Made by a program: the position numbers and the translations under genes | DNA from: Oscheius dolichura | Taxonomy: Eukaryota > Nematoda > Chromadorea > Rhabditida > Rhabditidae | Length of the DNA: 64,000 nucleotides | Direction: 5' to 3' | NCBI GenBank assembly: GCA_932521035.1 | Contig: OW051495.1 | Span: 5,704,001 to 5,768,000 of the forward strand | Shown here: positions 33,369 to 45,852 of the stretch, piece by piece | Layout of the letters: every line of letters begins with the position of its first letter | How positions within the stretch are numbered: position 1 is the first letter of the stretch | Notes under the pieces: generated by a model | Told to the model about the DNA's origin: nothing | What the model saw: only the letters and a program-made list of their open reading frames with translations | The model's database searches: none

Positions 33369-36300
33369 ATGTCAGAGAACAAACCGAAAACGCCCGCTTC
33401 CCAGCCAGTCAAGAGGCTCTCCGTGCTCAGCCCATTCTCGGCCGCCAGCCCTCAACATCGTCGCCCATCAAAGATCCTCAAAGTACGGATTCCAGCGTCT
33501 ATTTTGGAAATAACAACTTACAGGATGCAAATGAGAGGAGCAACCAGGACCAGGGCAAGGGATACCCGATCTTCCAGCCCTACGAAGCCGACCCGAACAT
33601 CGAGATGACGCTGTGCGAGCAGTCGACCGTGGTGGAACCCCGCGCCGAGAGCCCCGAAGACGGCAGCACGGACGCCGGGGATCAGCTGGACCTGTCCACC
33701 CGCACGTTGACTGAAGATGACACGCCGGCGGTCAGTGACCTCGTTGAGCAGATCACTCCGGAGGAGGAGGCCGACTTCTCCAAGCCAGGTGAGCATTTCC
33801 GCGAATTCTTCTAGTTTCATTTTGTAGACACCGACGTGGAAACCGGTGAAGAGCCGACCACTGGAGACACCTCGTCAGATGTTCTCAAGATTGACAGCAT
33901 GGAGTCTCTGGGACCCATGGTCACGCTGGCTGATGAGCTGGTCGCTGCGCAGAATACCGACTCGGATGATGGTGGAACAGTCGACAGCACGCCCTCCGAG
34001 AGCACAGACGACGAGCTGTTCCCGAAGGCTTCGACTGGAATGAGCCTGGCAGACGAACTGGCGGCTTCGGATCTCTTCACCCAAAGCCCCGCCGTTTCCG
34101 AGAAGTCTCGCGACGCCTTTCCCAACTTCAGCGTGGCCGAGGACTTCGAAAAGGAGGAGGAGACTCCGAAGACGGAGGGGAGGACAGCTTTGCTCGACGA
34201 ACAAAACGAAGAATCCCAGGGGCCGGCGACGGACGAGGTGGAGGCCAAAATGGACTCGACTATGGAGCCCGAGGAGCTCGCCTCCGGAGTGTCGGGTTGG
34301 TCTTTGTTGTTAGATCAATGACATGGATTTGCTTAGATGGAAATGAGGAGGAGTACAACCAGTCGACTCTGGAGGACATCATCAGCACGGTTATGAGCCA
34401 AAGCGTCGCCAAGGACGAGGAGGAGGAAGACGAGAATGACGAGCTCTTCTCGGATATCACCAGTCAAGGTGTCATTGTTTTTATCCAATTGATCGCCTTT
34501 TTCAGATGTCCCGTACACTACAATGGGCGAGCTGTGTCCCATCCTGGAAGAGTCGCCATCCCAGCCGATGTTCAGCAGACAGCTCCGCCACATCTCGGAG
34601 ACTTCTCTTCTCAACAGGACGAGTAATCTCTCCGATTCGCTGGCCGAGTTCGTGTCCCTGGAGAACAAATTTGAGAAGGAAGGAGACGATGGACTCGTCG
34701 AGACGTACCGGAGAATGACAAAGGATGCTCACACTACGGCCCAGGAACTGGAGGATAAGCTGGCCCAGACGGAGAAGGCCCTCGAGCTGGCCCTGAAGGA
34801 GAGGGACGACTACCAGTACCTGCACGAGACGGAAGTGAAGAAGGCCAAAAAGGAGACGAGCTCGCTGAAGATGAGGTGCCACGAGCTGGAGAATGAGCTG
34901 GAGGCTGTCCAGCAGAAACAGCTCAGTGAGGTTGGTCTCGTTTTATTTGGGCAGTCTAGATCCGGTTCAGAGTGCCATTAGCAACCTCGAAGTGGTGGGA
35001 GACAAGCTGGACATGATGATGAAGGAGAGCGAGATGCAGCAGGAGGCGAACGAGCGGCTGGAGAAGGAGCTCCAGATGGCCAATGCCCGGTTGGAGGAGC
35101 TGGACAAGGCCAATGAGGAGTACCTCCGACAGAAGACGAAACTGGAAGATGATCTCCAGCTGCGCGACAACTCGCTTGCCCAGGCACAAGCTGAGGTATC
35201 GACACTTTGATATTCGGAGTATTGTGGTCATTCAGGTTGAACGCCTGTCGACAGAGAAAGAGATGAAGGACAAGGAGTTGGAGGAGGCCGTGGACAAGGT
35301 GATCAAGGAGATGACCCAAGAAGTCGGCGGCTACAAAAAGCAGCTGGAGGAACTGCAAACGGCTTGTGAAGAGCTCCAGGTGAAGACGCAAATGGAAATC
35401 GAAAGCCAGAAGAAGATGATCGAGGAGCTGGAGTCACAAGTAACTCTCCGGGACGACGCCATCGCACAGGGCCAGGCTGAGATCGAGCGCCTCATAACCA
35501 CTTGGAAGGCTGCTGAAGATGCCAAGGAAGAGCTGAAAAAGATGGTCAAATTGTTGGAGGAGAAGGGCACGGACGAGTTCCGCCAGGAGAAGGAACAACT
35601 CGACTCGAAGCTGGCTCAGTCCGAGGAGTTGATGGCTCGAATCCAAGCAGAGGTATGCCTTTGGGGGTTTCTCCTAAATATTTCTTCTTTACAGCTTGTG
35701 TCCCTCAAGGATGAGTTGAGCGAGACGACTCGACGAAGGGATGAACTGGAAGCAGAGGCCATGGCGGAGAAGAAGCGGCTGGAAGAGAGCGAGTGCCATC
35801 GGATTGGTCTTGAAGCGGAAATGGAGTCGTATAAAACCCAGCTGGATGAGATTCGCTCGGCCTTGGTTCGTGGTGACTTGGTTCATTCTACGTTTCTTTC
35901 AGGACAAGGCTCAAAACGAGAAGGAGGAAGCTCTCCACCGCTGTGACCTCGGCGCCTCCGAGCTTGCTCGTCTTCGGGAGCAACTGGAGGACATGGAGAC
36001 GGAGCTGACGAAGAAGTACAAGGCCGTGAAGGAGCTGGAGCTGCTGGTGGAGAAGCTGACCGAGGAGAAGAAGATATTGGAAGAGGAGAAGGGCCACTCC
36101 GACGAAGCCGAATCCTACAAGGGACAACTCGAAGAAGTCCAGGGTCTATTGGTATGGCTCACTTCTACTCTTCCACATAAATCAACTCGTCTTTCAGGTG
36201 AAGTTGCACCAGGAGAAGCGAGATTTGACGGGCCATCTGGAAGAGCTCCAATCCGAGCTGCAGGCCAAGGAGGAAAGCCTCGTCCAGGCGAAGAATGAGG

Positions 36301-37330
36301 TGGGAGAGTGGGTAGATGGGGAAGAGAGACCTTTTAGACTGACAGGCTGGCCACCGTCATGGAAGAAGCCGCACAGCGCAAGGACGAACTGGTCAAGGTC
36401 GTGGCGGAGCTCAACTCGAAGGTACTCCACCTGGAGCAGGAGAACGCGGCGATTGGAATGTACTCGGCTGAGGCGGAGAGATACAAGACGAAATTGGACG
36501 AGGCCAAGAGGCAGGAGGTCAGTTTGCCTTGCACTTTGAATTGAGACGACACAAATTACAGCTCCTCCACGGACAGAGATGTCGTGAACTGGAAAGTGAG
36601 GTGGAGAACCTCCGCCAGAAACAGCTCCTCGAGGTTGAACGACTAGTATTTGGCTCACAATCTAATTTATCTCTTTAGAATCAGCTGGAAGACATGAAGA
36701 GGCGTATGATGGAAGGATTTGATCGACTCGGGACACGTCTGAGCAGCCCCAAGGAGGAGGAGGAGGACAAAGTGGAGACGCCCCTGCCGACTGTCACCTA
36801 CAAGGCCGAATTGGAAGAGGCTCAGGAAGAGATCAAAAAGCACTTGGTACCCAATTGAAGAGAGAGAAGAAGACTCTTTGATTTTTAGGAGACAATTGCC
36901 CAGCTGGAGATGGAGCTGGAAAAGGAGAGGAAGGAGGCCGCGAGGGCGTTGAAGTTGTGCGATGAGATGGACGACGTGGAGGATGACTACAAGAAGAGGA
37001 TCGGCGAGCTGGTCGAGGAGGTGGACCGCCTGAAGGCCAAGTGTGGCGAGGCCGAGAAGACCGAAGGACTGCTGCAGGCACTTCGACCGCAAAAGTGAGT
37101 TGCCTTTGGCTGACTCGGCTCACCTCGGTTTCAGCGTCGACCGACTGTCCCCTGGCTCCGTCAACACCAGCCTCAACAACAGTGCCAACAATATGACCAG
37201 TGCCCCCGCCACTTCACCCAAAACGCCGGCCAGAGGAGAGGCCGAGAAGACGTTTATGGGCGGCATGGAGCAGACGAGGCTCGACCCGAACAAGAGTCCC
37301 GCCACGAACAACACGTGTCGGCAACAGTAG
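33369..37330 (+). CDS. Acidic N-terminus / long coiled-coil protein, unrecognised
   Basis: ATG follows TTTTCCAG directly. The first third (33369-34620) is acidic and Ser/Thr-rich with repeats around SLADELAAS and LADELVAAQ. It then becomes a nearly continuous coiled coil of about 750 residues (34640-37100), e.g. QLRDNSLAQAQAEVERLSTE and TLRDDAIAQGQAEIERLITT, which look like an internally duplicated unit. The tail is Asn/Thr/Pro-rich and ends NNTCRQQ. Introns are 35-55 nt. The layout (acidic low-complexity part plus C-terminal coiled coil) recalls TACC-type centrosomal adaptors or golgins, but no diagnostic motif is seen. AATAAAG at about 37357. Confidence 0.6.
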
Positions 37331-37694
37331 TGAATTTACTTGTGTTCCCATATCTAATAAAGTTTTACGGGCCGAGATCTGTTCTTATATTTAGTAGACT
37401 GGGAACTGTTATTGGGAGATGTCATCTGGAATAATTGAAATATCTTTCTCCGTACTATCTGATCCCTCGCTGGCCTCTGAATACCTGAAGGGCGTGGCTG
37501 GCTACGGTCATTCATCTCCACCCGAGCAGATATCTCGAGAGAAAGGGCCGATTAGAGCGATCTCCAGTTTGCTCCACTTTTCCGGAAGTTTTCTTCAATC
37601 CATTCTGCTAATCCGCAAAGCATTCGGCGAGCTCTGATCCGGCAGTCACGCGTTGTCGTCCCTCAGTCCCTAATCCCGAGTGCCGCCGTTAGAA

Positions 37695-39472
37695 ATGCTC
37701 CTGGAGACATGGCCGATGCCGCGGGAGGACGAGCTCCTTCCCCGCTTCACCCTGTTCTTCCTCTTCTCGTCCATTATTGTCATCGGCCTCCTTCTCAATC
37801 TCCTCGTCGTCTACCGAATGGCCCGTCTCTTCCGCTCCGACAGAGATCAGGTTGGTTCATCTGTGGTCCCCCTCAAAGAGTCGTTCAGTTCCTCTCGGGT
37901 ACGGGCATTTTCCTCTTCATCATGGCCTCGTCCGACAGTCTGGCCATGTTGAGCAGCTTTGCCCAGTTGATGGCTGCCCTGCTGGCCATGTCGCATCCCT
38001 TCCATCAGATACTGTGTGCCGGGTCAGAATGGCTGTGGAGAGTCTCTTTCGCCCTCTCAATGTACTCCTGGCTCTGTATGTCCTCCCTCCGCTACGTAGC
38101 CGCCATTCGTCCCCTACAGTACTCCACCCTGGGCAGAGGCCCCCTCCTGGGCCTGTCGGCGGTATCTATCCTGGCCATAATACTCAACCTCCACCTGTTT
38201 ATCTCGACCACCGCTACAGACGTCTGTGTCATCCAGCTAAACGTGAGTCCAAAGGCGCGGAAGTCATTAAATCAAATGTGCCCGGGAATAAGGCCGAAGC
38301 CGATTAGTGATTTTTGGGGAAGTGCGTATTCGGCGGGAGAAAACAGAGTTTTGATCTATCTCTGGAAGCCTCTTCTGACGTAGGCCAGGCACTCTTCATT
38401 CAACTTCTCCAAAATTCGAAAATGATAAAAAGATGACGATATAATATTCCAGGCGACGACCTCCATCTACGGCTTTGTAGATGTCTTCCTCACATTCGCC
38501 GTGCCATTCGTGGTAATCCTTCTTTAACTATATAATGTATTTTCGTTGTCTAGGTAATTCTCATCCTGGATATGAGAGTCCTTCTCTGCCGACCCGACCC
38601 CCACCGCTCGGGACAGCCTCTGCTCGTCTTCCCCAAGGCAGATGATGACGTGGAAAAGGTAGCGAGCCGAAAAACATCCGGCGCATCAGGGATCCCTCAT
38701 TAGAACGTAGGGGTTCTCGAAGCCAGCAAATAACTCGACTCTATTGGGCACAATGGAAATGTATCGGATCATTGGGCAAGGGGAAAACAAAACAAAACAC
38801 ATTCAACCCTCCCCCGCGGCTGCCTGAATGTACCGTAACCCACCCGAAGTCCTCTCCCTCATCCTCAGTGACGGATCTAAAATTTCCCCCGCGGGTTTCT
38901 TCTCGAAAATGTCAATTGGCCTGCAGAAACTAATATCCCGGTCAAAAAAAAGACCGAGAGGGATAATCTACGTAACAATTGGGGACGGGGGATTAGAGCA
39001 CGGAGTAAAGTTCGCGGCTCCAGAAAAGGACGAACACGATGCGTCGATTCATGCTGATCACCCTCGTCCACCTGGTTCTCTGCTGCCCGGACAACTTCGT
39101 CCGCGCTCTCAGAATGCTCTACGTCGACGTGCAGCCCCTCATCATCCACCTGTCTCGCTCCGTCTGCTTCATCAAGGTGGGTCTGTCCCTCCCCGAGACA
39201 CCTCTTTCTCTTTATAGTTTTCTTTCAACACATTCTACCTCGTGGCTTTTGTTTTCGATAGAAATGTGGCCTCGAAGCAGAGCAGTTCCCGCGCCCTCTC
39301 GATCAGTATCCGCCGCCTGGAGGACCAGCCATCCATAATCCCGCGCGGCCGGGCGAACACCGTCTCCTTCCGGACTGCCCAGTCCCACCCCGTGCTGACG
39401 AGGAATTCCTCGTGTATCTGTCTGGATCAGTCGGTCCCCCCCTCGCCGAATTCTCTCCAAAAATGGGTCTAA
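37695..39472 (+). CDS. Rhodopsin-class GPCR, probably peptide receptor
   Basis: Seven hydrophobic segments across five or more exons. TM1 is FFLFSSIIVIGLLLNLLVVY with the class A Asn. TM2 is SDSLAMLSSFAQLMAALLAM with a Ser-Asp at the sodium-site position. The extracellular Cys (QILCAG) precedes TM3, which ends SSLRYVAAIRPLQY instead of DRY. TM4 is SAVSILAIILNLHLFI and TM5 VDVFLTFAVPFVVILILDM. Past a 370-nt intron, TM6 is MLITLVHLVLCCPDNFVRAL and TM7 SFNTFYLVAFVFD, lacking NPxxY. The C-tail is Ser/Arg-rich. The general pattern fits invertebrate neuropeptide receptors. The ligand is unknown. Confidence 0.8.
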
Positions 39473-39511
39473 TCTGTGTGTCCCCGCCCCCTCCTTCGGG
39501 TCTCCAATAAA

Positions 39512-40844
39512 TCAGTCTTTATAATGCTTGAACATGGTCGTCTTCCATTCCAGTTCACTGTAGGTATGGCTTCGCTTGAAATTCTTCGTATCCCTGTCGA
39601 AATTAAAGTTTGACGTGGGCAGATCCGTTTTGTAGTCGCCGTAGGTGGACTGAAAGACGCTATTCTACACAGAGAGGGGAGGCCACCGCCAAGATGAGGT
39701 CGGGACTACACGTCGTCCAGAAGAGACGACCGCGGAAGTCGACGGCACAGTAGGGATCGTAACTGAAATGGCTGGGTGGGTGGAGGACGACTGGCTACAC
39801 TATGGGGAAGGTGAAGACGATGCGCGTCCTCCCCCGGAAACACGTCGAATACGAGGAGTTGCCGTCGAAGTTTATCTGAAAGACGTCGATCCGCGGCTCA
39901 TTGCCTGTCTTCGATGGGAGGACCGTGTACTCCAAGTCAACCAGGTGCTGAACGCCTCGTTTCTACAACATGAGAGAGGAAGACATACCTGTCCGTAGCG
40001 GAAGAGGGGCCTGAAGTCTGTCTGCCTCTCGATGATCGTGTCGAATGCCTCCTGGCTGTACTCCCCCGCCATATAGGCCATGTCGACATCTTTTGTGTGG
40101 GGGATAAAGGAGCATTCTCTGTACCACCCTTAATCGGAACTTTTCCTTCCACCGGCCTCGCTACCGAGAAGGGTTCCATCGGCCAGGAAGGGGAACATCC
40201 CATAGCGAACAAAATGATGTGTGAGCCCCTCCATGGCCCCCAAAGCGAATTCTTCATTCCATCCATGCCTCCTCGTCTCGTTCCTGGCCACCTTCAGATC
40301 GAGGCAGTCGATCATCGTGGATCTTCGCCATAATTCCTCCAAGAGGGTGAAATTCGTAGGGAGGAGCAGCCGGTGCATCTCGTGCCAGTATCTTCTCAAA
40401 GTCGGCATTTCATTATAAAAACAAGGGATCACTTGTGTATTCCGTGTTTTTTACCATTTTTATGAACGATATAATAATTTGTTTTTGACGGGGATTCGAA
40501 TGTCAAAAAGGGATAAATATCGAGTGTTATATCTGCTTGCACGGCCATTTTTGCTGAGAAATCTGTAATTTATAGACGAATAATTAGCATTTGTTTGTGT
40601 TACCTTCTACTGTACACATTTGATTCTTTTCTATTTTATCAATAAGCGAAGAATCCCAAATAAGCATATTATTTGTAGATATATTCACAAATCTGAGAAT
40701 ATCTCTACAATGAAACTGAAATCCCAGCCTTTAGGTTTTCATTGAATTCACCTCATTCTTGACGTAACGGTCCGAATAAAACAATAGCATAGTCACTGAA
40801 AATATTAAAAACGGGATAATCTTTTGAGGTAGTGAGCATCGCAT
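39512..40844 (-). CDS. LicD/fukutin-like nucleotidyltransferase-fold protein, type II membrane anchored
   Basis: The first exon encodes a short cytosolic start and a TM anchor (MRCSLPQKIIPFLIFSVTML). The core contains YGMFPFLADGTLLGWYRECS followed by the metal-binding-type DVDMAYM, then RPLFRYGQHLVDLEYTVL, RIDVFQINFDG, PYCAVDFRGRLFW and a C-terminal STYGDYKTDLPTSN segment. This order matches LicD/fukutin-related proteins that transfer phospho-sugars or phosphocholine to glycans in the Golgi. Introns of 37-44 nt use TTTCAG-type acceptors and preserve frame. The junction near 40450 is uncertain. Its 3' end converges on the GPCR, with the two stops 39 bp apart. Confidence 0.72.
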
Positions 40845-41463
40845 GGAAGTGGTCGAGAAGAAGGCGCTACACCGACACACACACGGAGCGATAAGGAACA
40901 GATCGTTGCTATCGTCGACTGCAAACAAACGTCGAACTCAGAAATGTATTAGTGGAGTCGTGGGTTATGGCTTAGCTACATGTACCTAATCAGGGCAGGC
41001 AGAGCAACCTCCAATAGCATATATATCTAACGGCATAGTCGGCATTTTCCATTTTTTGTGTGCTGGGTAAACCGTACCGCAAAAACTGAGAACAAGGCGG
41101 CTTTGCCTGAATTTCAAAACGCAAATGGCAATCTTGCAAGAGCTTGGAATGAGACCTCTGTCAATTATTTATAGTTTTTGTCAATTATGCATCTTTTTTC
41201 CTATTGACATGGTTTTTATGAGCTTCTGAAATTATGGCAGTCTAGGCGTTTCACCTTACAGGAAGCTTTCCCCCTCAAAAAACGATTGCTGGAAGAGTTT
41301 TTTAATATCTTTTTAAAGGAACACCGGCACAGCTTTTCCCGCACTTCGTTGAGCGCAGTAGCTTGGGGCGCGTTTGCTTTTCATCGGCCCAAATTTTGCT
41401 CGCTGCCTTGGACAGTAAATTTTATTATTTACAACATTGTTTTCCTTTATTTAGCTTCACAAT
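40845..41463. other. Intergenic / possible 5' exon
   Basis: AT-rich interval between divergent genes. An open stretch at about 41275-41400 (LLEEFFNIFLKEHRHSFSRT) follows a CTTACAG acceptor and may be a 5' exon of the next gene, but no start codon is clear. Confidence 0.3.
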
Positions 41464-43062
41464 ATGAGAGAACGAAACCTTATCGTAAAAAAAGAAATCT
41501 TTTTTTCTCTAAGAAGACGTAGAAAGCGGTCTCCAGGAGCAGGACGTCCGAAAAAGTTTGCATTGGGAGATTCTCAACCACAAGCTCCTCTGAGTCTTTT
41601 GCCTCCTTTGACCCCTCCGCCATCTGGAAATGTATCCTTCGATTTTTCGTTTTCTGCTATCGACTTGTCGTCTTCGGGTATTTCTTTCCTTCTTGAGCTC
41701 TTCTTGATAATGGCTTCAGGTCCTACTCCTAGACACATAAATGTTGGTACTACCATGACCCCGACTTCCACGCGAACATTTGTTAAAGTCGTCGAAAAAT
41801 GCGCAGTTTGTAATGGCAGCGGAAAAATTAATAGGCAACAATTAAACGTAGGGGCTTAGTTATCTTTATAAAGTTTTTTAGTAGTTCTTCTTATTTTCCT
41901 TTGAAATCCTTGTTTAGCCGATGTTTTGCCAACGTTAACGAAGTATACTCGTTCTAAAAATGGAATGGAAAAACTAACTGCAAACATTAATTCCATTGCT
42001 TCTTATAACATCTTCGGCCCTCGAGAAGCTCTTAGAACTGAATATGACTCTTATAATCTGAACGCTGAATATATTAATATGATAAATCCGGTAGTTCGCG
42101 AAGGTTAGCTCTCATATTTTATACCCATTACCCCGATATCCCAGGCGAAACCGAACGTATACCCGTGGCCTTCATCTCAAATATTGCTGAAGTCATGGAG
42201 AACTACGCCGAGAAGCTGTCGGATCACATCTACTTCAACGATCCGAAAAACAAGAAGTTCCCACTGAGGATTGCAGTGGATAAAGGAGGCGAAAACACCA
42301 AACTGACCCTTTCTTTTGGAAATCTGCGTAAATCCCAGTCTCCTTATTCACAAATCGTCGCCGCCGCGTATACTGGGAAGGACACCAATTGGAACCTCGC
42401 CAACCTCATTCCGGAAGTCTTCAAACAGCTCAACGGATTGACAGCTTTACAATGGAAAGACGAAGATGTAGAAGTCGAGAAGTTCGCCATTGGGGACAAC
42501 CGCAGTTTATCGGCTCTTATTGGACATCTCTTCAATTATATGAAGAAAGAGAATATTATTTTGCAGCTGTATCAAGGAGGTAATTTAATTTAAAAATATT
42601 AATTGCCGTTTTCAAGGGATCTTGACAGGGAACCATGCAAAGCGCTTCCTCTCAACAATTCACAAAGCTGTTGAAAGGTTTGCCACAATCTCTCAGGGTA
42701 CCACCCGTGAAAAGCAAGACCTCCGGCGACTCAGCGAAATTTACTGCTTGGTTCGTTTTATACGCCTTAATTAATACGCTGTAATTATAGATAGGTTCCA
42801 GTTTAAAGACAATTCAATCGCTAACAAAAGCGGCACCCTTGACATACGAGGAACAAGATAGCCTACTACGTGTGACAAGGAAAATTGGGGAAATGTTTAC
42901 CCTTATGCCGTCCATGAATATCACTCCAAAAATCCATGCTATCGGCGGTAATTCAATTATATATTAGCATTATTTTTAGCGCATTTTTATCAATTTCTCG
43001 AAAGACATGGAACCCTCGGAAACTTTGGAGAACAATTCCTCGAAAGCGGACACGTTCACTAG
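41464..43062 (+). CDS. Uncharacterised multi-copy metazoan family protein (DKGG / PKIHA domains)
   Basis: Exons joined by 35-50-nt introns encode a basic N-terminus (RRRRKRSPGAGRPKKFALGD) and a CAVCNGSG motif. A central region follows with PLRIAVDKGGENTKLTLSFG and SPYSQIVAAAYTGKDTNWNL. The C-terminal region has LPSMNITPKIHAIGAHFYQF and ERHGTLGNFGEQFLESGHVH. This combination (a DKGG-type motif, then a PK-H...H...E-H-G...F-EQ-ES-H motif) recurs in expanded, functionally unknown gene families of nematodes and cnidarians that look transposon-derived; that is from memory. The frame meets TAG at 43060 and remains open beyond it. The start is unresolved; there may be a 5' exon near 41280. Confidence 0.55.
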
Positions 43063-43174
43063 AATGCGGTAAAAAATAATTCAGGCATGGTAAACGGAAG
43101 TGAGAAACTTGCCAGAGTAATGAAAAGAGTAATGAATTCAATTTATTTTCGCGGTATCAAGAAGACGCATTGGA

Positions 43175-45573
43175 TCACGTTGGTCTTGCCGCCCACATGT
43201 TGAAGAGCCACTTCTTCGCGTCGCTTCTCGTCTGCCGGTCCCAGGGTCGGTGAATTCCATAGGCCGTCTCATTCGCTCTCCTGAGGTCCGTGTCCCATCG
43301 CGTTATAGGGCGTCCAGGTCTGCGTCTCCTGTTCCGCGGCTGCCAGGTGGTGGTGGCTGTCGACCATCGGGAAGGATCCATTTGAGCGATATGTAGGGCC
43401 CATTTGATTTTCCTTCTCCAGGCCAGGTCCGCGATGTCGGGGAGCGCAGTTCGGCGGTGAATCTCCACATTCCTTACTCTGTCCAGGAGGGATAGGCCCA
43501 GCATCGACCTTTCCATGCGTCGTTGCACGCTTTGCAGCTTACTTCTGTCCCGCTGTCGAAGGCGCTACACTTCACAGCCGTACAGTAAACTTGGGATGAC
43601 GCATGTTAGGAAGACGCGGCGTTTCATCTTCATCGCCACTGTCCTTTGCGAAAAGAACAGGCGGTGTCGGTTAAACGCGGCCCATCCAGCTCCAATTCTT
43701 CTTGAGATCTCCTGGTCTTCGTCGGTGCAGGTCACGGAGCAGCCAAGGTAGACGAATTGGTTCTTGAAAGCTACAGCAGCTCCGCCTATCGTCAGGTTAC
43801 CTTCGTCGGCGTTGGTCATGGCAATCGTTTTGGAGTGGTTGATGTCCAGGCCGACTCGTTGGCTCACTTCTTCTAGCCTGTGACCATGCGCTGCATTGCC
43901 TGTGACCATGCGCTGCATTGCCGACAGACTTCTTCCAATGAGAACGACATCGTCGGCGTATCTCAGGTGGGTAAGGCGCCTACCGTCGATGTTTACACCT
44001 AGTCGCTTCCAATTGATTTGGCGGAAGATGTCCGCGAGCACAGCGTTGAAGAGCAGAGGACACATCCTTGGCGGACTCCACGTTGGATCTCGACCTCTAC
44101 CAGCTCTTCTTGCACCTTGATCTTGGAATCAGCCACGTTGTATACCTTCTGTAGCATCTCGACATAGAGGGGTGGTACTCCTTGCCGGAGCAAGGAATTC
44201 CAGACGGCGTCCCACTCTATCGTGTCGTAGGCCTTCCGAAAATCGACAAATACGAGGTAGATGTCGGTGCCGTTGGCCTTGTCGATAAGCTGCTGGACGG
44301 TGTGAAGATGTTCGACAGTAGAATAACTCCGGCGGAAGCCGGCTTGTTCTACGGGCTGATTCGATTCCAACCAACTATGAATCCTGGCCAATACTACACG
44401 TGTAAACAGCTTGTAAGGAGCTGGTAACACGGAGATGGGACGGTAATTGGTCAGGTCCGTGAGGTCTCCTTTCTTGGGGATGAGCGTCGTGATAAAGTCG
44501 GCAAATCCAAAAGGGACAACACGGGAGTCGAGCATCCGAGTGAAGAGTTGCGCAAGCGCAGGGACAATGTCTTCCTCTACACAACGGAGCATTATGGTGG
44601 TGATGGAATCATGACCAGGAGCAGTGCGCTATTTCATGCGACAAAGCTGTTTCCGCACCTCCTCCTCGATAACCGAGGGAACACATTCAGAGGGTGGATA
44701 AGTTACCGGTTGTACTACAACTGACTGTTCGTACACTCTTTCAAGGGTTGCCCCGTTCGGAGATCTCCAAGTCCATTTGCGGCCGCCCCTCTGTTTGCGA
44801 TACGAGTTGGCAACTTTCCAACCGTTCAACGAGCAGTAGGACACCAGTTGTTCTCCCCGCCGGTTACGAGTACCGTAACCATAAGGTCCTACAACTGGCT
44901 CTTGGGGGTGGGCGCGGGTACCGACGGAGGCGTTAAAGTCTCCCAGAAGGATAGTGCACTTTCTGGAATTTCTGGGCGATGCCGTTTGGCCGCTATTGAC
45001 CTGGCCCATACCTGTACTCTTCCTTCCAGCCCGGTTATGCAGCCCAAATCTTGTAGTTGGTCCACAAAACCGGTTGCACGACTTCTGGAGACAGCTCAGG
45101 AAGCTTTCGTAGTCCTGGTCGCTCGCCTCTGATGTAGGGGCATAACCCATTACAAGACAGAGGGTAAAGCGATCAGTTCGGATCTCCAAAGTGCAGCATC
45201 TGTCGTTTATCGGTGTAAACTGATAAACATTTTTAATCAAATGGGATACCACAATGAAGCCGACGCCTTTTCGCGTGTGCTGGCCTCCGCTGTAATACAG
45301 CATGAAACCAGACATGCGTAAAAGGGCCTGACAACTACCGGCCATCCACGTCTCGCACAGCCCAACCACGTCAAACCTGATTTTCATCAGTGCCTCCTCG
45401 ACTTCGACTCGGCGGTTTTCGGTAGTGATGGACCGGCAGTTGAGTTGACAGACGTTGAGCAAGCCTCTCCACATGTGGGTTGACTTACGAGACCGCTGAG
45501 TCGCAGTTCTGGTCTCGGTTTCCCGTCTAGAAAAACACGACCGCAAGGCAGTGAAAATCAAGGGGGAATCCAC
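43175..45573 (-). mobile_element. Non-LTR retrotransposon, RTE-like, degenerate
   Basis: On the minus strand the element encodes an AP-type endonuclease (VCQLNCRSI start, FDVVGLCETWM, KCTILLGDFNASVG) and then a reverse transcriptase: LIPKKGDLTDLTNYRPISVL, VEQAGFRRSYSTVEHL, VFVDFRKAYDTIEWDAVW, RGVRQGC, and the catalytic YADD in THLRYADDVVLIG. The post-RT tail ends with RRPGRPITRWDTDLRR. Order and tail resemble RTE/LINE elements with an endonuclease-RT polyprotein. It has an in-frame TAG after CRMK (44629-44631) and a frameshift near 44050-44066, so it is not competent as read. Ends and target duplication could not be fixed. Confidence 0.88.
43876..43919. repeat. 22-bp tandem duplication inside the LINE
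   Basis: GCCTGTGACCATGCGCTGCATT occurs twice head to tail (43876-43897, 43898-43919) within the RT-thumb coding region. Since 22 is not a multiple of three it changes the reading frame, another sign of decay. Confidence 0.9.
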
Positions 45574-45852
45574 TTTTAGACTTCATAAAAGGCTTTCTGG
45601 GGAGTTTCTCACAATTCTTGGTATCAACATGTCTCTCGCTGAGCTCAGTCGTTTGCAGTAAAAATTAGACCGATCCTATGCCAGGATTTTGAGAAAAATA
45701 TCTGTAAATAAGAAAGGACACCACCCGCCAAACGAAAACTTCAAAATTTGTTCTATAATTTTCAATATTGACCTGGCGACCACACTTTGGGAAGATTGGC
45801 CGTTCTTTCCACATTTTTACCGCATGATAAAGCACATTCATTGATTTCAGAA

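Noticed and set aside
33369..37330. Naming the coiled-coil protein as TACC
   Set aside because: Only general layout agrees; no TACC-domain motif was recognised, so it is left unnamed.
39600..40030. Ultrashort introns of 22-26 nt in the LicD-like gene
   Set aside because: Using the next acceptors (TTTCAG, GTTCAG) gives 37- and 44-nt introns and better-matching protein, so no exceptional intron size is needed.
40440..40470. A 23-nt intron near the LicD-like N-terminus
   Set aside because: A larger intron from a GTCAAA donor about 70 nt upstream in phase 2 is also possible; the junction is unresolved, so no claim is made.
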